Assembly (NCBI GenBank): GCA_021838765.1
Contig: JAKCCY010000059.1
Location: 1 to 15,466, forward strand
Length of the DNA: 15,466 nt
From: Nitrospirota bacterium
Lineage (GTDB): Bacteria; Nitrospirota_A; Leptospirillia; Leptospirillales; Leptospirillaceae
Direction of reading: 5' to 3'
Each line of letters starts with the position of its first letter. The stretch's first letter is position 1. Below, piece after piece: positions 1 through 7,909 of this stretch. The notes under the pieces are model-generated. The model was given only the letters and a program-made list of their open reading frames with translations. It ran no database searches and was not told the origin of the DNA. Both the position numbers and the translations under genes were made by a program.

Positions 1-1297
1 CTCCGCTTGAGCCGGAGACAGTCCCCGTGGCGTAGGAATAGGAGATCGTGCCGCCGTTGTTGTATCCCACGAGCCCGCCGATGGTGCAATGAGTCCCGCC
101 ATCGACCGTCCCGGTCACCCCCAGGTTTTCGACCTTGCCGGTCGAGCCCAAAGCGCCGATGAAGCCGGTCATGTTTCCCGTTGCCGTGATCGTGTACCCG
201 CTCACCGTATGGCCGTTCCCGTTGAAGGTCCCGGTGAAGGCGGAGGTGGAGCTCGTTCCGAGCGGGATCCAGCTATAAAGCGTGGAGCCGCTTTCAAGAT
301 CGATGTTTCCCGTCAGATTGATCGTGTCGGCCAGGTATCCGCTCTGGTTGCTGGCGGTTCCGTTGCCGTCTATCGTCTCCAGACAGGAAGCCACGTCAGT
401 ATTGATTGTGCTGGGATCGATCATGATCGTTCCCGGTTTTCCATAGGGGGCCGAGACATTGAGCGGCGCCAGATTGTCCAGTGTCACCGTATTGGCATTA
501 ATAGTTATGTTTCCTCCATTTCCCCCATTGGGCGCGCTGGCATCGAGCACCGCGGTGGAGGCGAGCGTCGTGGTCCCGGAGCCCATCCCGCTCTCAAGAA
601 GAATCGTCCCGGTCTTGCCGTCGACCGTTTCGGCCGATACGATCCCCGAGTCGTCCACCAGACCTCCGCCCGTCGTCGCCACCGAGAGGGAGGAGACCCC
701 CGTGGTGGCAAGGGGGGTGACGGTTGTGCCCGCTGCGAGGAGCACCTCTCCTCCGGGAGCCGCGATCGTCCCCAAGTTGGCGACGGAGGTCCCCACCAGC
801 GCCACCGTCCCGTTATCGGTGGCCGTCAGGACCCCGGCATTTGACACCGGACCCGTCGGTTTCCCCCAGGGGGTGGCGGAGCCGAAGGCCATGACGCCGG
901 CGGCACTGACCACGCTTCCGCTTCCGAAGATCAGCCCGTTGGGGTTCATGAACTCGAGGATCCCGTTCGACGAGACCTTCCCGTCGATCGAGGACGGCGT
1001 CGTGCCCCCGATGTAGTTGAGCGAGACCGACCTCGACCCGGGAACGGAGTAGACCACACTCTGCCCCGCCTTCACATTGTAGGAGCTCCAGTCGAAGGTG
1101 GCGGAAGAGGTGCTCTGCCGGATGCTGAGCTTCCCGGTGCTGTAGCCCAGGGTGGCCGACCCCTTCGAGACCACCCCCCCGTGGGGAAGGGCCAACGCCT
1201 CCCCGGGCAGGGTCGCAAGCGGGATCGCAGCGGAAAGGAGATACGCCACGATCTTCTGGAAAAGGGAATAGGTCCGGAGAGTCCGGGTCCGTTTCAT
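1..1297 (-). CDS. TpsA-type exoprotein (filamentous haemagglutinin family), N-terminal part
   Basis: The frame is open from an ATG at 1297 down to the left edge, giving 432 codons with no stop; the C-terminus lies outside. A perfect AGGAGG (1305-1310 on the complement) sits 7 nt before the ATG. Residues 1-36 form a signal peptide (basic MKRTR start, hydrophobic core, EALA cleavage region). Residues about 37-230 match the TPS domain of two-partner exoproteins: FDWSSYNVKAGQ near 68-79, SSIDGKVSSNGILEFMNPNG near 102-121 with the diagnostic NPNG at 118-121, then repeated AAG/NLGTI-type beta-helix turns. Near residues 385-432 the sequence (KVENLGV, GGLVGYNNGG, SYSYATG) fits a GLUG repeat, so the passenger probably continues as a GLUG repeat array. 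In this family the TPS domain is recognised by the partner TpsB in the periplasm and the protein is exported as a beta-helix adhesin or toxin. The partner gene lies 66 nt upstream. The final activity cannot be judged because the C-terminus is missing. Confidence 0.9.
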   Translation of the reverse strand, partial: MKRTRTLRTYSLFQKIVAYLLSAAIPLATLPGEALALPHGGVVSKGSATLGYSTGKLSIRQSTSSATFDWSSYNVKAGQSVVYSVPGSRSVSLNYIGGTTPSSIDGKVSSNGILEFMNPNGLIFGSGSVVSAAGVMAFGSATPWGKPTGPVSNAGVLTATDNGTVALVGTSVANLGTIAAPGGEVLLAAGTTVTPLATTGVSSLSVATTGGGLVDDSGIVSAETVDGKTGTILLESGMGSGTTTLASTAVLDASAPNGGNGGNITINANTVTLDNLAPLNVSAPYGKPGTIMIDPSTINTDVASCLETIDGNGTASNQSGYLADTINLTGNIDLESGSTLYSWIPLGTSSTSAFTGTFNGNGHTVSGYTITATGNMTGFIGALGSTGKVENLGVTGTVDGGTHCTIGGLVGYNNGGTISYSYATGTVSGSSG

Positions 1298-1363
1298 GTC
1301 GATTCCTCCTGGATCAAGCCGAATGGATACATCGAACCATCGCCCCTGCTTTTAGCGTCGTTT

Positions 1364-3250
1364 TCAATACCTGAGCCCCGCGGAAAGCCACAGTTGCAGG
1401 GGGATTCCCCCCTGACCGATGTTGCCGCCGGTCATGGCTGTGATGTCCGACCCCAGAACCTGTGTGGGAAGCGCCCCCACCGGAACGGCAAGGTCCGCGC
1501 GGGCGAACCAGTGCTGCGCGGAAAAGCTCTCCTCCACTCCCGGCCCCATGGCGCCGTAGGCGAATCCGATCCCCGACACCTCTCCTGCGTCGAAGAAGAG
1601 CGAGGTGGCGAAAATACCGGGTTTCGCGGCGCTGGTGCGGGTCAGCGAGAGCGTTCCCACGTAGAGGTCGTTTCCGAAGAGAGAGGCGGTGGGAAGGGCC
1701 ATTACGTTCGAGACGCCGCCCAGGGTCGCCTGGAGCATCGGGTCGATCACTCCGGCCCCGAAGGACTGCTGGTCCACCGTCCCGAGCGCGACCGCCCAGA
1801 CCGGGGTGAACCGGTAGACGAGCTGGCCGTTTCCCGTCATGTAGTTCTGGAGACCCTGGGTGCTGTTGTAAAAGGGGTTCTGCGGATCCGATCCCGACCC
1901 CTGGGTCAGGTCGTACTCCGTGTCGGAGAGATCGAAGCTCGCCGTGAGCTTGCCGGCGATCTTGAACCCCGAGAGGTCGAGGGTGCCGCCCAAGATGCTC
2001 CGGTCGTTTTGGGAGGTCGGCGAGTAGGTGTCCTGGAACTCCTTCAAAAAGACTGTTTCCTTGAGCGTGAGCCTTTCGTCCGGAGTCTCGACGAAGGTCT
2101 GGGAGGCCCAGGCGTCGCCCGCGTAGTTGCTCCCCGACACCCCCAACGCGGTGAGCTGGGAAACGTTCGCCCCGTGGCCCCAGGGAGAGAATCCTTCCCC
2201 CAGCGTGTAGTTCATGGCGTTGAAGTCGACCCCCACCCGGTTCATGAGGTCCACCGGAAGGGAGTAGGAGATCGTCCCGGAGTTCATGCCGCCGAAACTT
2301 GTTGAGGCTATGGCCGTGAAAAGACCTCCGGCCACCCCGGCGTTGTTGACGTTCCCCGTGGCATTCAGCACGAGGGCTCCTGTTGGCGCGTACCCGTAGT
2401 TGTCGACCTCTATTTGCGAGCCGGCAAAGGTCGGGGCCGGGGTCACGTGGATCAGGAGATTCTCAAGGGCGGGAGGCGGAGAGAAGATCGTTCCGGACTG
2501 GGGAGGTGCCGGGACTTGTTGCGATGCGGTCTTCCCCGGGTCCGAAGCCGGGGAGAAGATCCCGTCGGCCCGCGTAAACCCCGGCACCTGGCCCACCGCG
2601 TACAGGGTATCGGAAATCTTCTGGGCGTCCACCACCCCTCCCGGAGGAACCGGAAGGTTCCTCAAGACGAACCGGTTCTCGTTCGGGGTTCCGCCCGTGA
2701 CGGCGGTGCGGTTCACCCGGTAGGAGAGACGGCCGGACGAGACTGCCCGGACGAGACGATCTGCGAGATCGTTCAAGATTTTTGGGTCGACCGTGACCGA
2801 GTAAAAGGAAAGTCCAATCTGCTCTGCCTTGATCGGAAACCCTGTCCGGGAGAGGAACCGGACGGATGCGTCAAGAAGGGCAGCCTCCCGGACGCTTGGG
2901 TGCGGCATGAGTTTCTTCGCCACCCAGGCGGCGATGTTCCGGCGCACCTCCGGCCTCCAATCCTCCTTCGCCACCCGGACCTTGAACCGCATGGGCGCCG
3001 TGAAGACGGGTTTTTCCGGAAGGAGTCCCGAAGCTCCCTTTTTGGAAGGCGCGGCCGGAGGCTTGGAGCACCCTTCAAGCCCCGAGCCCATAGATCCCGT
3101 CTGGTTGCAGGGGGCGGAGGGTGAAGCCGCCAGGACGGGGGACGTCAGGGCAAGGACCAGGAGGCATCCGGCGATCGCCGTCCCGGCCCGGACGGATCCC
3201 GTTCTCATGAGGAAGAAAAACACCATCAGTTTTTGTTGCCGGAATGACAT
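1364..3250 (-). CDS. TpsB outer-membrane transporter (FhaC/ShlB family)
   Basis: 628 residues, somewhat longer than FhaC or ShlB. The ATG at 3250 has an AGAAGGAGAG ribosome site on the complement. An internal Met15 would also give a normal signal peptide, which appears to end near VLAA (39-42). A Pro/Ser-rich linker follows, then about 80-180 (PVFTAPMRFKVRV onward) and about 190-270 (RFVLRNLPVPPGG, LYAVGQVPGF) resemble POTRA regions. The barrel opens with IEVDNYGYAPTG (280-291), the usual ShlB-domain entry, contains LFFDAG (551-556), equivalent to the conserved xFxDxG motif, and ends in a terminal aromatic, LRY, as outer-membrane beta-barrels do. The oddity is at 511-529: where the family has LGGxxSVRGY, this protein has LGGVSNVMALP, so the VRGY/F motif is lost. 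It should secrete the TpsA encoded 66 nt downstream. The small lipoprotein gene is 100 nt upstream on the same strand. Confidence 0.9.
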   Translation of the reverse strand: MSFRQQKLMVFFFLMRTGSVRAGTAIAGCLLVLALTSPVLAASPSAPCNQTGSMGSGLEGCSKPPAAPSKKGASGLLPEKPVFTAPMRFKVRVAKEDWRPEVRRNIAAWVAKKLMPHPSVREAALLDASVRFLSRTGFPIKAEQIGLSFYSVTVDPKILNDLADRLVRAVSSGRLSYRVNRTAVTGGTPNENRFVLRNLPVPPGGVVDAQKISDTLYAVGQVPGFTRADGIFSPASDPGKTASQQVPAPPQSGTIFSPPPALENLLIHVTPAPTFAGSQIEVDNYGYAPTGALVLNATGNVNNAGVAGGLFTAIASTSFGGMNSGTISYSLPVDLMNRVGVDFNAMNYTLGEGFSPWGHGANVSQLTALGVSGSNYAGDAWASQTFVETPDERLTLKETVFLKEFQDTYSPTSQNDRSILGGTLDLSGFKIAGKLTASFDLSDTEYDLTQGSGSDPQNPFYNSTQGLQNYMTGNGQLVYRFTPVWAVALGTVDQQSFGAGVIDPMLQATLGGVSNVMALPTASLFGNDLYVGTLSLTRTSAAKPGIFATSLFFDAGEVSGIGFAYGAMGPGVEESFSAQHWFARADLAVPVGALPTQVLGSDITAMTGGNIGQGGIPLQLWLSAGLRY

Positions 3251-3280
3251 GAAGATCTCTCCTTCTTGGGTCTCCCCAGG

Positions 3281-3331
3281 AACGGATTCGGTTCAGCGGA
3301 CAATTTTTGTTGTCCACTGAACCAAACCGTT
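3281..3331. repeat. Long hairpin-forming inverted repeat between lipoprotein gene and tpsB
   Basis: Arms 3290-3303 (GGTTCAGCGGACAA) and 3310-3323 (TTGTCCACTGAACC) pair over 14 positions with one C/A mismatch, which becomes a U-G wobble in minus-strand RNA, around a 6-nt loop (TTTTTG). After a short internal loop the stem resumes with AACGG (3281-3285) and CCGTT (3327-3331). The plus-strand side runs into TTTTT; the minus-strand side has no U tract. It may be a terminator, an RNA-processing or stability structure between the two genes, or a protein-binding dyad; the sequence does not decide. Confidence 0.6.
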
Positions 3332-3350
3332 TTTCTGAAATTGGCCTGAC

Positions 3351-3668
3351 TTATTGGCAGATTGCGGAGGCCCTTACCTTATAAATTTGTACGAGTCCCA
3401 AAAAGTCCCTCGTGCTGAGCTGTGTCTGAACATCCGTCAATTTCCCGCTTGAGCATTTTGAGAGGAGTTCCTGATTGGCCTTCTGTGTGAGATCTTTTGG
3501 AGCGATGAGGTGCAAAATGCCTGGATCTCCGGAAACCGTGACCTTAACCGTCTGTCCTGAAGACGCATTGGAGACCTCTGAAATAGAGCTTGAATTGAGC
3601 GAAACGCATCCTCCAAGAAGTCCGAGACAGATGGTCGAGATTGCAATACCCAGTTTCAGATTTTTCAT
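3351..3668 (-). CDS. Small lipoprotein of unknown function
   Basis: 105 residues. The ATG at 3668 follows AAGGAGAG on the complement at good spacing. Residues 1-20 are a lipoprotein signal peptide (MKNLKLGIAISTICLGLLGG) ending in the lipobox LLGGC, so Cys21 would be lipidated and the mature protein anchored to a membrane. The mature part is Ser/Thr-rich at first, then a compact C-terminal segment with LHLIAPKDLTQKANQELL and DFLGLVQIYKVRASAICQ. Cys72 and Cys104 could form a disulphide. I recognise no domain with certainty; the layout resembles short TRL-like lipoproteins, but that is a weak impression. It is the first gene of a minus-strand run ending in tpsB-tpsA, with 100 nt and a strong hairpin before tpsB, so an accessory role in secretion is possible but unproven. 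Confidence 0.75.
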   Translation of the reverse strand: MKNLKLGIAISTICLGLLGGCVSLNSSSISEVSNASSGQTVKVTVSGDPGILHLIAPKDLTQKANQELLSKCSSGKLTDVQTQLSTRDFLGLVQIYKVRASAICQ

Positions 3669-3902
3669 AACACTCTCCTTTTTGATTGTCGGTTGTTTGA
3701 TGCGTACTGAAAAAACCGGGATCGATTCTGAGAGGGATCATGTTCCGAACTTACGCCATGCACTCCCATCTTTCCCGTCCTCCCGGTTTGTTTTAGGGAA
3801 AAAGGCCGCCTATCAGATTTTTCTTTCGGACATGCTCTTTATTTGTCAGAAATTTGGTGTTTTGAAGAACAGACCGGCGCTTCCCCTCATCCATAGTTGT
3901 TC

Positions 3903-3931
3903 TTGTCTCTTGCTTTATGGTTTTTTATACT
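3903..3931 (+). promoter_or_regulatory. Candidate sigma-70 promoter for the BTAD/STAND regulator
   Basis: TTGTCT (3903-3908) and TATACT (3926-3931) are separated by exactly 17 bp in an AT-rich stretch and point toward the GTG at 4029. Predicted transcription would begin near 3938, leaving a leader of about 90 nt that contains the inverted repeat at 3957-3980. The call rests only on match and spacing. Confidence 0.4.
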
Positions 3932-3956
3932 TCGTTTGTGTTCTCTGGCAATCGTC

Positions 3957-3980
3957 CGGTCTTAAACCGCTTTAAGACCG
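3957..3980. promoter_or_regulatory. Perfect 10-bp inverted repeat, candidate operator or leader hairpin
   Basis: CGGTCTTAAA (3957-3966) and TTTAAGACCG (3971-3980) are exact reverse complements around a 4-nt spacer, CCGC. It lies 48 bp before the regulator's start codon and downstream of the predicted transcription start. No T-run follows, so it is not a standard intrinsic terminator. A dyad bound by a regulator, possibly the adjacent one, is the simplest reading; an RNA leader hairpin is the alternative. Confidence 0.55.
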
Positions 3981-4028
3981 CTCGGATCCCTGCCGTGGCG
4001 ATGTCGCAGCGGCTTTCGTGGAGAAAGT

Positions 4029-7000
4029 GTGAACCACTCGCATTCCGACACTCTTCCGCTTGTCTATTCCTTTCTGGGACCGCCGGAAGTCCTGAGAGGC
4101 GGCGTGCGGGTAGCCGGAGGGCGGTTCGACAGACCTATGGCTCTTCTGGCCTACCTTGCCTCCCAGCCTGGTCCTCGCGATCGGGAGGAACTGGCCTCCC
4201 TCCTGTGGCCGCGCAAACCTCCTTCCGCCGCCCGCGCCAATCTCTCCACAAACCTGCACTATCTCGATCGCCGTCTCGGAACAGGATTCCTTCTCGCGAA
4301 GACGCCCCGGACGGTGGGGTGGATCGATCGTCATCCGCCCTGGACCGAGGAACCGGTCGACCTCCGGCGGTATCTGAGGGAGGATCCTCCTGAAGAATGC
4401 TCCATCTGGCATCCCCCCGGAGATTGCGTCTCCTGCCGCAGGAGGCTTGAGGCGCAGAGGGAGATGGGACGGCGCATCTTTCTCGAAGAGGTCTCCTTCG
4501 AGGGGATGGGCGAATATGGACAATGGGTGAAGACCTTCCGGCAGGGGCTTGCCCGGCGTCAGTCGGAGGTTGAGCGTTTGCTCTCCGGAGAGATGGCGTC
4601 TCCCGGTCGCATCTTTCCCGTGTCGCTCCCGGAGTGGGAGATCCGGCAGACGACGCTTCTGTCCGTCCTTCTGGATCCTCCCGGAGGGATGGAGCCCGAA
4701 GAGATCGTCGGCCTTCGGAGGGCTTTTCGGGAGGCGATGGAGGAAGAGGTTCGTCAGGAAGGAGGGAGCCCTCTCGAAGGATCCGAGGGAACCTTTCTGG
4801 CGGTTTTCGGGTTTCCCAAGGCCCGGGAGGACGAGGCGCGGAGAGCGGTCAGGGCGGCTTTTGGACTTCGACGCGCGGCCGCTTCCGATCCCCGGTTCAG
4901 GGAGTGCGGGATTCGACTGGCTCTTCATACGGGGGAAGGGATCGTCGACCGGACGGAAGGGGTCCCGGATCCTTTGGGAGACCGGATCCGGGAGGTGAAC
5001 CGGATCGTCCGCCACGGAACTCCAGGCAAGATCACGGCGACCTACGAGACGGCCTGTCGGGTGGACCGGTGGTATATCGTGGCGCAAGCCGGGATTCTGC
5101 CAAATGGGACAGACGGTCCGGAGCGCTCCCTCTACCGGATCCAGGAAGAGCGCCTGTTCCGGCATCCTCCGGCATCCGCTCTCGTCGGGCGCCGGAAGGA
5201 GCAGAGCCATATGTGGGAACTCTGGGGCGCGGCGAAAGCAGAGGGATCCCTCCGGACACTCTGGCTCGTGGGGGAGGCTGGTATTGGAAAGTCGGCCCTT
5301 CTTGAAGGACTGGCCGGGCGCATTCGTGCCGAAGGGACGGATGCGGGAGGCGTCCGGCTGCTCTCCTGTCTTCCTGAACACCGGGAGAGCCCCTACTCCT
5401 CCATCGTCCGTTTCTTGAAGGGGGTCGTGGGTCTTGAGGAAAACCTTTCCCTCCCGGAATACCGCTACCGTCTGGAACGCTATCTTCTGTCTGTCGGACA
5501 GCCGGTGCAGGAGAATCTGCCGATCCTCCTGCACTGCCTCAACGCTCCCGAAGCGGCATGGAAAGATCTGTCTCCTCCGGAGCGGCCGAAAAAGGAAATC
5601 GAATCCCTCTTCCTGTCGATCCTTGTTCCCCGATCCGAAAAGCCGTTTCTCCTGGCCGTCGATGATCTCCACTGGATGGACCTCGCGACTCTCGAACTTC
5701 TCCGGAAGCTCATCGATATCCTTTCAGACTGTCCGGTCCTGGTTGTCCTCACGGCGCGGGGGGAGGAGAGCCTTCGTGAGGCTCATCTCCCTCCGCCGGA
5801 TGAGAGGATTCGGCTGGCAGGTCTGTCACCCGAGGAGAGCCGCATGATGATCGAAGGACTGTCTCCGGTAACACTCAGCCCGGAGAGCATCCGGAAAGGG
5901 ATCGACCGAGGCGGGGGAATTCCTCTGTACCTGCGCGAACTTGCCCTGTCTGGAGCCCTCGTTCCCGGGCAAGGTCCGGGAATACCGCCGACGCTTCGAG
6001 ATCTCCTGAGCTCCCGGATCGACGCGCTTGAGGAAAGCCGCTTGATGGCCAAGGTCGCAGCTTGTATCGGGATGAGTCTCGACGGACCGGTCCTCCTGCG
6101 AGCCACGGAAAGATATGCCCGGCTCCCTTTTGGGAGCAAGACTGCCGGGACATGGATCCAGGAACTCGAAGATCGCGAGATTATCGAGCTGGAAGTTTCC
6201 CATCCCTATCCGGTCTACCGGTTCCGCCATGATCTTATCCGGGAGGCGATGCTCCAGTCTCTTCCGTCCTCGGTTCGTCGCAGGATCCACCGATCCGTTT
6301 CCCGGACGCTCCGGGAGGATTTTCCCGAGAGCGTGGAAAACGGTCCCGAGGTTCTGGCCGGGCATTTCATGGAGGCTGATGCTCCGGAGGAGGCCCTCCC
6401 TCTCTTCCTCAAGGCCGGCGAATGCGCGGAAGAGATTGGAGCCTACGAGAGTGCCCTCTCCCATTACGGTCATGCGCTTGATCTTCTGGTCAAAGGACAC
6501 GGAGGGTCGGACTCGAAGGCTCCGACCGTCAGCCTTTTGCGAAAGATGATTCGGATCGGCCTCTACGTCTGGGGGCATGGATCGGCGCGGGTCGACGACC
6601 TGCTCGGAAAGTTGTCGGAGATCTCCAGAAACGGGGATCCGGAGGTCCGACAGGTCTTTGATCTCATGCGGACCGTCATAAGCTTGGGTACTCACGGTCC
6701 GACCTTCTTTATCGGGAGATTCGGGGAAATCGAAGCCCTGGAGCGGGCCGCGGGCGTATCGGAGGAAATACGCCTGTGGCTCGCCTGGATGCGAGGGATC
6801 GCCCTTTTCTATAACGGGCAGGTCGCCCGGTCGCACTGTACACTTCGGGAGCTTGTTCCCCAGGCAAGAGCCCTCCGATGGGAGATCCCGATGGACAGGG
6901 AGGCCTTTTCGGAATCTCCCGCCGTCCTTCTCTTGTCCTTTCTGGGATTTGCCAGCCAGATCGCGGGCCGGACAAAGGAGTCCCTGGCGTTTCTTTCGGA

Positions 7001-7661
7001 AGGTGAGCGCCGGGAGGAATGTGAGCGCTTCCCGAAGACGCGAGTCTGTGTCGGCGTCTACGAGATCTGCGCAGCCTGGGTGCGGGAAGATACGGAGAAG
7101 GTGGCTGAATGTGCTGACAAAACTCTTTCCCTGGCCGAGTCCCATGGCCTGCAGGTGTGGGAGATCTTCTGCCGGCTGGCGCTTGCCTGGTGCCGAGGGA
7201 CGAAGGAATCCGAGGCCCTGGCCGAGGCGGCCCGGAAAGCGATCGGGGGCATGTTCCCGGGGGTGTCTCCTCTTTACGCCGCCATCCACACCGGTACCGC
7301 ATTTCGAGCGGCTCTCTGGGAGAAGACCGTCTGGCTGGCGCAATTCGGCCGGGCAGAATCCCGTCGAACGGGGACCTGCATCTTCGATCCCCATCTTCTG
7401 ACGCTCGAAGGGCTGGCGCTTCTGGCGATGGATTCCCGGAAAAACCGGAAAGAAGCCAGAGCCCTCTTTGAAGGCGCTATTTTGGCGGCCCGGCGGTCCG
7501 GCGCCGTCTGGTACGGGATACGGGCTACCATGGCTCTCGCATCAATCGATCCGGAGGGAGGGAATCTGCTCCGTGGATTTCTGGAGAGCCTTCCGGAAGA
7601 GGAGGATGCCGAGGTGGCGCTACGTATTTCTGCCCATAGTTGTCGCCTAATCCTGCCATGA
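4029..7661 (+). CDS. Multidomain SARP/BTAD - cyclase-like - STAND NTPase - TPR regulator
   Basis: 1210 residues. The start is GTG, chosen because GGAG (4020-4023) lies 5 nt upstream and the N-terminus begins directly with the domain. Residues about 8-90 resemble a SARP-type winged helix (YSFLGPPEVLRGGVRV, LLAYLASQPG, ELASLLWP, ARANLSTNLHYLDRRLG). Residues about 95-185 fit a BTAD domain, including C133-x2-C136 before RRRLEAQ. Residues about 205-350 resemble a class III nucleotide cyclase domain (FLAVFGFP 256-263, IRLALHTGEG from 295, then DPLGDRIREVNRI), but the metal-binding Asp positions are not conserved. An NTPase follows with Walker A GEAGIGKS (415-422) and Walker B FLLAVDDLHW (Asp545-546). 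The rest, about 760-1210, is helical and TPR-like, with no C-terminal LuxR helix-turn-helix. Such proteins are ATP-gated transcription regulators of the AfsR/MalT style. It is divergent from the secretion operon, its most obvious candidate target. The ligand is unknown. Confidence 0.85.
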   Translation: MNHSHSDTLPLVYSFLGPPEVLRGGVRVAGGRFDRPMALLAYLASQPGPRDREELASLLWPRKPPSAARANLSTNLHYLDRRLGTGFLLAKTPRTVGWIDRHPPWTEEPVDLRRYLREDPPEECSIWHPPGDCVSCRRRLEAQREMGRRIFLEEVSFEGMGEYGQWVKTFRQGLARRQSEVERLLSGEMASPGRIFPVSLPEWEIRQTTLLSVLLDPPGGMEPEEIVGLRRAFREAMEEEVRQEGGSPLEGSEGTFLAVFGFPKAREDEARRAVRAAFGLRRAAASDPRFRECGIRLALHTGEGIVDRTEGVPDPLGDRIREVNRIVRHGTPGKITATYETACRVDRWYIVAQAGILPNGTDGPERSLYRIQEERLFRHPPASALVGRRKEQSHMWELWGAAKAEGSLRTLWLVGEAGIGKSALLEGLAGRIRAEGTDAGGVRLLSCLPEHRESPYSSIVRFLKGVVGLEENLSLPEYRYRLERYLLSVGQPVQENLPILLHCLNAPEAAWKDLSPPERPKKEIESLFLSILVPRSEKPFLLAVDDLHWMDLATLELLRKLIDILSDCPVLVVLTARGEESLREAHLPPPDERIRLAGLSPEESRMMIEGLSPVTLSPESIRKGIDRGGGIPLYLRELALSGALVPGQGPGIPPTLRDLLSSRIDALEESRLMAKVAACIGMSLDGPVLLRATERYARLPFGSKTAGTWIQELEDREIIELEVSHPYPVYRFRHDLIREAMLQSLPSSVRRRIHRSVSRTLREDFPESVENGPEVLAGHFMEADAPEEALPLFLKAGECAEEIGAYESALSHYGHALDLLVKGHGGSDSKAPTVSLLRKMIRIGLYVWGHGSARVDDLLGKLSEISRNGDPEVRQVFDLMRTVISLGTHGPTFFIGRFGEIEALERAAGVSEEIRLWLAWMRGIALFYNGQVARSHCTLRELVPQARALRWEIPMDREAFSESPAVLLLSFLGFASQIAGRTKESLAFLSEGERREECERFPKTRVCVGVYEICAAWVREDTEKVAECADKTLSLAESHGLQVWEIFCRLALAWCRGTKESEALAEAARKAIGGMFPGVSPLYAAIHTGTAFRAALWEKTVWLAQFGRAESRRTGTCIFDPHLLTLEGLALLAMDSRKNRKEARALFEGAILAARRSGAVWYGIRATMALASIDPEGGNLLRGFLESLPEEEDAEVALRISAHSCRLILP

Positions 7662-7675
7662 TTGCCGTGCTCATA

Positions 7676-7700
7676 TCGGGTGCACCAGACCCGAATTTCT
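7676..7700 (+). terminator. Weak candidate terminator after the large regulator
   Basis: TCGGGT (7676-7681) and ACCCGA (7689-7694) form a 6-bp stem with a 7-nt loop, followed by a short, imperfect T tract (ATTTCT), 14 nt after the TGA at 7659-7661. Stem and tract are both short, so this is tentative. The rest of 7662-7909 holds no supported gene. Confidence 0.3.
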
Positions 7701-7909
7701 GTCAGGATTGCTGCCTTGCCCATCCTTCGCTCCGGAACCAATCCAGCCATCTCGTCTCTGAAAAAGGTATTTGTGGCTCTGGGAACGAAAATCGAACTGT
7801 TGGTGGATTAAGGGGAGACAGGATGATCCGGGAAGAAAATATTGGCCTCTAACCGGTTTCTCATTTCTGAGATGCCTACCCGGTAGTGAATTCCATCCGT
7901 GTATTTTAT

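Larger units (their letters stand above)
3669..4028. other. Divergent intergenic region between the lipoprotein gene and the large regulator
   Basis: 360 bp with no credible gene. It must hold the promoters for the minus-strand lipoprotein-tpsB-tpsA run and for the plus-strand regulator. On the plus side a candidate promoter (3903-3931) and a perfect inverted repeat (3957-3980) are visible. I found no convincing minus-strand -10/-35 pair. The stretch at about 3780-3960 is noticeably AT-rich compared with both flanking genes. Confidence 0.6.

Noticed and set aside
89..1016. Plus-strand open frames over the TpsA gene
   Set aside because: The minus-strand frame has a perfect ribosome site, signal peptide and NPNG motif; the plus frames have none.
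1181..3124. Plus-strand open frames across tpsB and the start of tpsA
   Set aside because: They are antisense to the clear TpsB and TpsA proteins and rich in Arg/Gly/Pro.
4634..5080. Active adenylate cyclase domain in the regulator
   Set aside because: Both metal-binding Asp positions appear replaced, so only the fold is supported.
3972..5672. Long minus-strand open frame (566 codons) inside the regulator gene
   Set aside because: It is antisense to a protein with clear BTAD, cyclase-like and Walker motifs, and its translation is Arg/Pro/Gly-rich without domain features, typical of a GC-rich shadow frame.
5826..7394. Second long minus-strand open frame (522 codons) in the same gene
   Set aside because: Same reason: antisense shadow with low-complexity composition and no supported start.
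7640..7852. 70-codon plus-strand frame after the regulator
   Set aside because: It overlaps the regulator's end, lacks a ribosome site and has no recognisable content.
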